DNA of 64,000 bases, taken from contig NZ_JANUGQ010000011.1 of assembly GCF_024756275.1 (NCBI RefSeq), forward strand, positions 1-64,000, read 5' to 3'. Origin of the DNA: Streptomyces pyxinae (GTDB taxonomy: Bacteria > Actinomycetota > Actinomycetes > Streptomycetales > Streptomycetaceae). Of the stretch, positions 7,829 through 14,204 are shown one piece after another. How positions within the stretch are numbered: the first letter of the stretch is position 1; the number at the start of each line of letters is the position of its first letter. The notes under the pieces are model-generated. The model was not told the origin of the DNA and searched no databases. It saw only the letters and a program-made list of their open reading frames with translations. The translations under genes and the position numbers were made by a program.

Positions 7829-8902
7829 TCAGCGCCCGGTGTGCCGGGCGCCCCGCCGCACCGGTGCGTGCTCCCGCCGGCCGGCACCGGCCCCGGCAGG
7901 GCCGCCCGCCGGGGCGCCGCCCGGGTTTTCCGCCCCGGGCGGCGGGGCGGTGTCGAGCGCCTCGGGGCCGTACAGCGCCTCCACCCAGTTGGCCTGGTAG
8001 ACGGTGTCCAGATAGCGCTCGCCCAGGTCCGGGGAGATGGCCACCGAGGTCAGCCCCCGGGCGCCGTGCCGGGCGAGCCAGTCGGCCGCGCCACGGACCA
8101 CCGTGCCGGTCGAGCCGCCGAACACAAAGCCGCGCCGGGCGAGTTGGCGGCAGGTCCGGACGGTCTCCGCCTCCGCCACCCGCACCACCTCGTCGACATA
8201 GGAGACATCCAGCAGCGGCGGGGGCACGGCCATGCCGAGGCCCGGGATCATACGGCGTCCCGGCGGCCCGCCGAAGGTGACCGAGCCCATGGTGTCCACG
8301 GCCACCACCCGTACCGGACTGTGCCGGTCCTTGAAGAAGCGGGCGCAGCCCATCAGGGTCCCAGTGGTGCCCGCCCCGACGAAGAGTACGTCCAGCCGGG
8401 GGAAGGCGCGCGCGATCGCCGGAGCCGTACTCCGGTAGTGTGCCTGCCAGTTGCCCGGGTTGGTGTACTGGCTCAGCCAGACATGGCGCGGGTCGGCGGC
8501 ACAGAGACGCCGTACGTACGCGAGCCGGGCGCCCAGCAGCCCGCCCTCGGGATCCGGTTGGGACACCACGTGCACCCGGGCTCCCATCGCCTCCATCATC
8601 AGCCGGGTCGCGAGATTGCAACGGGCGTCCGTCACACAGACGAAGCCGTAGCCCTCGCTGGCGGCGATCATGGCGAGGGCCACCCCGAGATTGCCGGACG
8701 AGGACTCCACCAGCACCGAGCCGGCGACGAGCCTGCCCTGCCGCTCGGCCTGCGCCACCATCTCCGCCGCCGCCTTGAGCTTGATGGAGCCGGCGAAATT
8801 GAACCCCTCGCACTTGAGGTAGAGCGAGTGGCCGGTGAGCGGGCGCAGGTCGATGTAGAGGTCCTCCTCGTTGAAGTCATGGGGAACGGATATGACGGGC
8901 AC
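7829..8902 (-). CDS. sbnA: SbnA-type N-(2-amino-2-carboxyethyl)-L-glutamate synthase
   Basis: A 357-aa PLP enzyme of the cysteine synthase fold, closest in pattern to SbnA, which joins O-phospho-L-serine and L-glutamate to make ACEGA, the precursor of L-2,3-diaminopropionate. The PLP lysine lies in FAGSIKLKAA (K41), the substrate/phosphate loop is SSSGNLG, and GGSTGT binds the PLP phosphate. The GTG at 8902 is chosen because a perfect AAGGAGG sits 8 nt upstream. A GTG at 8992 overlapping the sbnB stop (GTGA) is possible but would add 30 Ser/Arg-rich residues. The C-terminal 35-40 residues are an unusual Pro/Gly/Arg tail. It is the last gene of the leftward operon and works with SbnB. Confidence 0.9.
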   Translation of the reverse strand: MPVISVPHDFNEEDLYIDLRPLTGHSLYLKCEGFNFAGSIKLKAAAEMVAQAERQGRLVAGSVLVESSSGNLGVALAMIAASEGYGFVCVTDARCNLATRLMMEAMGARVHVVSQPDPEGGLLGARLAYVRRLCAADPRHVWLSQYTNPGNWQAHYRSTAPAIARAFPRLDVLFVGAGTTGTLMGCARFFKDRHSPVRVVAVDTMGSVTFGGPPGRRMIPGLGMAVPPPLLDVSYVDEVVRVAEAETVRTCRQLARRGFVFGGSTGTVVRGAADWLARHGARGLTSVAISPDLGERYLDTVYQANWVEALYGPEALDTAPPPGAENPGGAPAGGPAGAGAGRREHAPVRRGARHTGR

Positions 8903-8988
8903 GGTGCATGCCTCCTTGCATGAGCGCGATGAGCGCGAGGAACGCGAGGAACGCGAAAGGCTGGAAGAACGGTCAGGGACCACGGCTC

Positions 8989-10059
8989 TCACCCGTACCG
9001 GCTCAGCTCGTGGAAGAAGCCCTCGGCCACGCGGAGTTCGCCCGAGCGGGCCACCCGGTCGTAGACGTACTTGCCGACCGCGAGGTCCAGCACGCCGAGG
9101 CCGAAGGGGGAGAAGACGGCGGTCCGGTCCTCGGGTACCGTCACCCGGCCGTCCATCACCCCGGCCAGTGTGCCGTGCACGAAGTCACGGCCCCCGGTCA
9201 GCTGTTCGGTGAGATGGAGCGAGGTGCCGGCCCGCAGGCAGTGCTCGACGTCGTCGACGACGTTGGTCGCGGAGAGGATCACCTGCGGCGCCAGATCGCG
9301 CAGCGACACATGCAGCACCAGGGGGCGGTGGCCGAACCAGGACGCGTCGTGCACATGGGGCCGGTCCGCCACCGTGGCGAAGACCACCAGGTCGCTGTAG
9401 CGCACCAGTTCCTCCGGGTCGTGGTGCACGGTGACCCCGCCGCCCGCGCCCGACTGCTCCAGATAGAGCCGGAAGCCCGCAGCGCTGCGCTCGGACAGGT
9501 CGTACACACCGGTCTCGTCGAACTCCCAGCCGCTGCCGGTGAGGAAGGTGTGGATGTACCGGGCGATCAGCCCCGCGCCGAAGAACCCGATCCGCCGGGG
9601 GCGCGGCCGGCCCCGGCTGAGCCGGTCGGCCGCCGACGCCGCCGACGCCGCCGTACGGCTCGCGCTGATGATGGAGCTCTCCATGCAGGCGAACGGGTAG
9701 CCGGTCACCGGGTCGTTGAGGATGAGCACCGCCGAGGCCCGGGGCAGCCCGGAGGACACATTGGCCGGGAAGCTGGAGATCCACTTCACACCGTCCACCC
9801 GCACCTCCCCGCCGAGCGAGGCGGGCAGCGCGATGATCCGGGCGGTGGGCCGGTCGGGAAAGCGGAGGAAGGACGAGGGCGGATTGACCGAGTCGCCCGC
9901 CGCGTGCAGCCGGTAGGCGGCCTCCACCACCGCGATGACCTCGCGCTCACGCCCCTCCAGCGCGCGCTGGACCTGGGCCCCGGAGACGATCGCGAAGGGC
10001 GGCGGAGCGGGCGCGCCGCCCTGCTCGGCCCGGGCGCCGGGGGAGTGGGTGGTCGTCAT
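8989..10059 (-). CDS. sbnB: SbnB-type ACEGA dehydrogenase (2,3-diaminopropionate biosynthesis)
   Basis: A 356-aa protein of the ornithine cyclodeaminase/mu-crystallin family. The NAD-binding Rossmann motif is IGFFGAGLIARY, and the family core VKWISSFPANVSSGLPRASA is clear. SbnB oxidatively cleaves ACEGA to L-2,3-diaminopropionate and 2-oxoglutarate. That makes Dap and also supplies the co-substrate of the neighbouring dioxygenase. ATG 10059 overlaps the stop of the dioxygenase by ATGA. Ornithine cyclodeaminase itself is a less likely reading because of the adjacent SbnA homologue. Confidence 0.9.
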   Translation of the reverse strand: MTTTHSPGARAEQGGAPAPPPFAIVSGAQVQRALEGREREVIAVVEAAYRLHAAGDSVNPPSSFLRFPDRPTARIIALPASLGGEVRVDGVKWISSFPANVSSGLPRASAVLILNDPVTGYPFACMESSIISASRTAASAASAADRLSRGRPRPRRIGFFGAGLIARYIHTFLTGSGWEFDETGVYDLSERSAAGFRLYLEQSGAGGGVTVHHDPEELVRYSDLVVFATVADRPHVHDASWFGHRPLVLHVSLRDLAPQVILSATNVVDDVEHCLRAGTSLHLTEQLTGGRDFVHGTLAGVMDGRVTVPEDRTAVFSPFGLGVLDLAVGKYVYDRVARSGELRVAEGFFHELSRYG

Positions 10060-11081
10060 GACGGACCCACCTCACCGGAAGGTCCGGCGGGAGGAGCGGA
10101 GAGGGCGGGGCTCACGGGGTCGGCCATCGCCAGCACCAGTTCCCGGGGGCCCTCGTACGGCTCCCTGCTGTGGGCGGTGCGGACGTTGTCCACCAGCAGC
10201 AGATCGCCGGCCGCCCAGCGGTGCCGCGCGGTGTGGGCGGCGTACACCTCGTTGATCAGCTCGACCGTCCCGGCCTCGACGGGCCTCCCGTCGCCGTACC
10301 GGGTGTCGAACGGCAGGCTCTCGGGGCCGTACACGTCGACCAGGTACTCCCGCAGCTCCGGATCGAGCGTCCAGGAGCTGAGGAACGCGATCTGGTTGCA
10401 CCAGGAGCGCCGGCCGTCGGCCGGGTGGCGTACCACGGCGGGGCGCCGCTGCCGGGTGCGCAGGGTGCCGTCCGGTTCCCAGGCGCAGTCGATGGCGTGA
10501 CCACGGCAGTACGCCTCCACGACGGCCCGGTCGTCGGTGCCGAAGGACTCGGTGACGGTGGCGCCGATGTCACCGCCGTAGGTCCGGGTCAGCAGCCAGC
10601 CCCGCTCCTCGAAGCGCCGGACCACCTCGGGCGGCAGGGCCGCGAGCACGTCCGCCGCGTCCGCCGTGCCGGTCTCCCCGCCGCGCTCGGGTGGAACGAG
10701 GCAGGCGATCAGCAGCAGACCGGGAAAGCCCAGGGCGTAGCTCAGCTCGTGGTGCATGCACATCGGCTGGTTCGGCGGCCAGACGGCCGAGGAGTACACC
10801 CCCGGGCGGTACGTCCGGCGGGGCGCGAACGCCTCCCGCTCGGGCACCGGTTCCGCCGCGAGACCGGCGGCCACGGCCGCCACCTGGCCGGCCTCGCGCA
10901 GGCCGAGGCCCCGGACCAGGACCGCGCCGTACTCCAGCAGGGCGGCACGCAGCCCGGCCCGCCGGCCGGCGGACCAGGCGCCCGGATCGGCGCCCGGCTC
11001 GGCGGTCACGACCGGTGGCGGCGCGCCGGCGTCGGGTGCCGTGCCGGGGGAGGGCGCGGGGACGTGGAGCGAGGACACCAT
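10056..11081 (-). CDS. Fe(II)/2-oxoglutarate dioxygenase, TauD/clavaminate-synthase-like
   Basis: A 341-aa TauD/TfdA-superfamily enzyme. The metal triad is visible as H110-x-E112 in CMHHELSYALGF and H304 in DNVRTAHSREPYEGPRE, with R313 as the likely 2-oxoglutarate carboxylate ligand. The HxE rather than HxD form is typical of clavaminate-synthase-like and amino-acid beta-hydroxylase relatives. Its position between the synthetase genes and the Dap genes suggests hydroxylation of Dap, of a carrier-bound residue, or of the product. ATG 11081 has AAGGAG upstream. Substrate and regiochemistry cannot be read from the sequence. Confidence 0.85.
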   Translation of the reverse strand: MVSSLHVPAPSPGTAPDAGAPPPVVTAEPGADPGAWSAGRRAGLRAALLEYGAVLVRGLGLREAGQVAAVAAGLAAEPVPEREAFAPRRTYRPGVYSSAVWPPNQPMCMHHELSYALGFPGLLLIACLVPPERGGETGTADAADVLAALPPEVVRRFEERGWLLTRTYGGDIGATVTESFGTDDRAVVEAYCRGHAIDCAWEPDGTLRTRQRRPAVVRHPADGRRSWCNQIAFLSSWTLDPELREYLVDVYGPESLPFDTRYGDGRPVEAGTVELINEVYAAHTARHRWAAGDLLLVDNVRTAHSREPYEGPRELVLAMADPVSPALSAPPAGPSGEVGPS

Positions 11082-11282
11082 TGTGATGCTCCTTCTATGG
11101 GGCCGGTATGGCCTGTGCGGCCGGTGTGGCCTGAGTGATCCATGGGTCTGGGGGATCTGCCTGAGTGATCTGTAGTGGTCTGTAGTGATCTGTGGGGCTC
11201 GGTCCTCTCCGGGGTCTCGGTGAGCTGTGGGAACGATCCGACCGGCGGGATGCCGGTGCGTCCGGCGCGCCGGGCGGGGGCC

Positions 11283-14204
11283 TCAGCCCGGTGGGGGCGC
11301 GGTACGGGCGGGGGCCGGGGGCTCCGCGCCGGTGGTGGCCGGAGGCGCTCCAGTGGAGGCGGGGGCCGGGGGCCGGCCGGTGCCGGTGTCCAGCAGGGCG
11401 GCGAGGTCGGCGAGCACGGGGTGCCGGACCACGTCCCGGAGGGTGACGGCCCGGTCCAGCAGCACGGCCAGCCGCACCGCCGACAGCGAGTTGCCGCCCC
11501 GCTCGAAGAAGTGGTCCTCCCGGCCCACCCGGTCCGCCGGAACTCCCAGCACCTCGGCCCAGGCCGTGGCCAGCCGCGCCTCGGCGGCGGTACGCGGGGC
11601 CCGGAGGCCCCCGGCCGGCCCGGCCGCCTCCCCGTCCGGCGCGGTACGGGCGGCGAGCGCGGTGAGCGCCTTGCGGTCGGTCTTGCCATTGGCCGTCAGC
11701 GGCAGCGCGGGCAGCCAGTGGAACGCCTCCGGCACCATGTACCCGGGCAACCGGGCGGCGAGCCGTTCCCGCAGCGCGGCGGGCGCCACCGGCCGGTCAC
11801 CGGCGCAGTACGCCACCAGCCGGGGGCCGCCCCCGCCCGAGCGGTCGACCAGTACGGCGGCGTCCCGGAGCCCGGGTGTCCGCAGGAGCGCGCTCTCCAC
11901 CTCCCCGAGCTCGATACGGAAGCCGCGGATCTTCACCTGGCCGTCCCGGCGCCCCAGGAACTCCAGCTTCCCGTCGGCGGTCCAGCGCCCCTCGTCACCG
12001 CCGAGGTAGAGGCGGCCCCCGGGCAGATGGGGATCGGCGCGGAAGCACTCCCGGGTGCGCTCGGGGTCGTTGACGTACTCGCGTCCGACACACACCCCGC
12101 CGAAGGCGATCAGTCCGGGCGCGCCGAGCGGGACCAGCGCCAGTCGCTCGTCCACGACGTACGACCGTACGTTCCCGATGGTCCGGCCCAGCGGGATCCG
12201 GCCCGACTCCGGAGGCCGGCGCAGCACCTCGTGATGGGTGTCGTCCGAGGTCTCGGTGAGCCCGTAGGCGTTGACCAGCGGCACCGCCGGCTGGACGGCG
12301 AACCAGCGCCGGACCAGCGCGGGCTTCAGCGCCTCGCCGGTGACCGACACGCACCGCAGCTCCGGCAGGGCGCGCGGACGCTGCTCCAGGGCGGACACCA
12401 CGGCGTCCAGATAGGAGGGCACGAGCTGGAGCACCGCGACCCGGCCGGCCGTGACGGTGTCGAGGAACCGGTGCACATCGAGCACCGCCGCCTGCTCGAC
12501 CAGCAGGGTCCGTCCGCCGGCCAGCGGCCCGGCCAGCAGCTGCCACAGCGAGATGTCGAAGCACTGGGGCGCGGTCTGGGCGACCACCAGGCCCTCGCCG
12601 ATGCCGAGGTCGTCGATCTTCGCGTACAGGTGGTTGAGCAGCCCGAGGTGCTCGCAGAGGGCGCCCTTGGGCTCGCCGGTGGAGCCGGAGGTGAAGTAGA
12701 GGTACGCGGCCTGGCCGGCGGCGACCGGCACCCGGGGCGGGCTGTCGTCCCGGGCGGCGGCGCAGGCGTCCGCCACCAGCAGCCGGACCGGGCCGGTACC
12801 GGGGTGCGCCGGCGGCCCCATCCGGTCCAGCTCGGCGGTGCTCCCCGGTTCGGTCAGTACCAGCCGGCAGCCGGCGCGGGCGAGCATCCGGGCGATCCGC
12901 TCGGCCGGGAAGCGCGGCTCGACGGGCAGATAGACGCCGCCCGCCTTCAGCACCCCGAGGACCGAGGCCATCCAGTCCAGGTCGCGCTCCATCACGACCG
13001 CGACCGGTTCCTCCGGGCGCAGCCCCCGGTCCAGCAGCGCCCGCGCCAGGCGGTTGGCCCGCGCGTCCAGCTCCCGGAAGGTCCGGCGGGAGCCCCGGTG
13101 CTCGGCGGCCACCGCGTCCGGGTGGGCACGCACCCGGTCCTCGAAGAGCTCATGGGCGCGGCGGTCGGGCAGCGGCCGGTACGGACCGGCCAGTCCGTCG
13201 GTCTGGAACCGGACCTCCGCCTCGGAGAGCAGGGCGGCCGTGGTGTGACCGGCGCCCGGACCGGCGGTCAGCAGGGTGAGCGCGGTGCGGTAATAGCCGC
13301 CGATCCGGGCGGCCGCCTCCGCGTCGAGTACGTCGGTGCGGTAGCGCAGCCGCAGCGCGCACCCGGCCTCGTCGATGGCCGGTACGACGGTGAGCGCGGG
13401 CGCCTCCCCGGCCGGCCGGTCGTCCCGGGCGGCCACCGGCGCGGAGGCCGCCGCCCCGGAGCCGCCTCGGGCGTCGAACACGGTGTCCGGCGGCGACGAC
13501 GGGCCAGCATCCTCGGGCCCTCCAGAACCTCCGGGTGCCTCCGGCGGCGACGGAGGGACGGCGTCTCCGGGGATCTCCGGCGGCGGGGAAGATACGGCAG
13601 CCGACGGAGGGACGGCGTCTCCGGGATCGCCCGGCGGTGGCCAGGCATCGGAGCCGCCCGGAGTGCCCCCGGGAGCGTCCGGCGGCGGCCAGGGACCGGG
13701 ACCCTCAGGAGTGTCCCTGGGATCACCCGGCGGTGGCCAGGGAGCGGGGCCCCCAGGGGTGCCTCCGGGAGCGTCCGGCGACGACCACGACCAGGGATCG
13801 GCGTCCCCGGCGGTGTCCCCGCGCGCGGCCTCCCGGTGTACCGCTGGTCGCTCGGGGGCCGCCGCACGGTGCGCCTCCCGGACCAGCTCCAGCCAGGACC
13901 CGGCGGGAAGCGCCACCCGGCAGGGGCGCGGTCGCCCGTCCCGGCCGGCCGGCAGGCCGGTGGTCACCTCGCCCTCCCCGGTGAGCGCGGCCAGCACCTT
14001 GGCGTGCGCGGCCAGCAGCACCGAGGCGAGCGGCACTCCGAGGCCGTCCGCCGCCTGCCGCAGGGCGACGACCAGCCCGGCCGGCAGCGGCTCGATGTGC
14101 TCGGCGGTGCCAGGGCGGGGCGCCCGGGTCCAGCGGGGGAGCACCGTGTACGCCACCGGGAGGGGCGGGGCGGGGGCCCGTGCGGTCGGGTTCACCGTTC
14201 CCAC
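11283..14204 (-). CDS. NRPS adenylation-carrier protein with condensation-domain remnant
   Basis: 973 aa. Residues about 40-330 resemble only the C-terminal lobe of a condensation domain (PLASVLLAAHAKVLAALTGE and RIGGYYRTALTLL). No HHxxxDG is present, and the domain is interrupted at 135-245 by a Pro/Gly/Asp-rich repeat. A complete adenylation domain follows: A3 YFTSGSTGEPKG (503-514), A4 FDISLWQ (549-555), A5 NAYGLTET, A7 GGDEGRW, A8 GRRDGQVKIRGFRIELGEVE, A10 lysine K841. The carrier domain has GGNSL with Ser906. A hand-aligned specificity code reads about D-I-W-Q-S-T-A-D-D; the two terminal Asp would suit a basic side chain such as Dap, but this is tentative. There is no thioesterase. GTG 14204 has GGAGG 8 nt upstream and overlaps the preceding gene by 13 nt. 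Confidence 0.9.
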   Translation of the reverse strand: MGTVNPTARAPAPPLPVAYTVLPRWTRAPRPGTAEHIEPLPAGLVVALRQAADGLGVPLASVLLAAHAKVLAALTGEGEVTTGLPAGRDGRPRPCRVALPAGSWLELVREAHRAAAPERPAVHREAARGDTAGDADPWSWSSPDAPGGTPGGPAPWPPPGDPRDTPEGPGPWPPPDAPGGTPGGSDAWPPPGDPGDAVPPSAAVSSPPPEIPGDAVPPSPPEAPGGSGGPEDAGPSSPPDTVFDARGGSGAAASAPVAARDDRPAGEAPALTVVPAIDEAGCALRLRYRTDVLDAEAAARIGGYYRTALTLLTAGPGAGHTTAALLSEAEVRFQTDGLAGPYRPLPDRRAHELFEDRVRAHPDAVAAEHRGSRRTFRELDARANRLARALLDRGLRPEEPVAVVMERDLDWMASVLGVLKAGGVYLPVEPRFPAERIARMLARAGCRLVLTEPGSTAELDRMGPPAHPGTGPVRLLVADACAAARDDSPPRVPVAAGQAAYLYFTSGSTGEPKGALCEHLGLLNHLYAKIDDLGIGEGLVVAQTAPQCFDISLWQLLAGPLAGGRTLLVEQAAVLDVHRFLDTVTAGRVAVLQLVPSYLDAVVSALEQRPRALPELRCVSVTGEALKPALVRRWFAVQPAVPLVNAYGLTETSDDTHHEVLRRPPESGRIPLGRTIGNVRSYVVDERLALVPLGAPGLIAFGGVCVGREYVNDPERTRECFRADPHLPGGRLYLGGDEGRWTADGKLEFLGRRDGQVKIRGFRIELGEVESALLRTPGLRDAAVLVDRSGGGGPRLVAYCAGDRPVAPAALRERLAARLPGYMVPEAFHWLPALPLTANGKTDRKALTALAARTAPDGEAAGPAGGLRAPRTAAEARLATAWAEVLGVPADRVGREDHFFERGGNSLSAVRLAVLLDRAVTLRDVVRHPVLADLAALLDTGTGRPPAPASTGAPPATTGAEPPAPARTAPPPG

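Noticed and set aside
7829..11081. Staphyloferrin B-like siderophore cluster (SbnA/SbnB)
   Set aside because: No NIS synthetases, decarboxylase, receptor or exporter are present; the partners are NRPS/Pls proteins instead.
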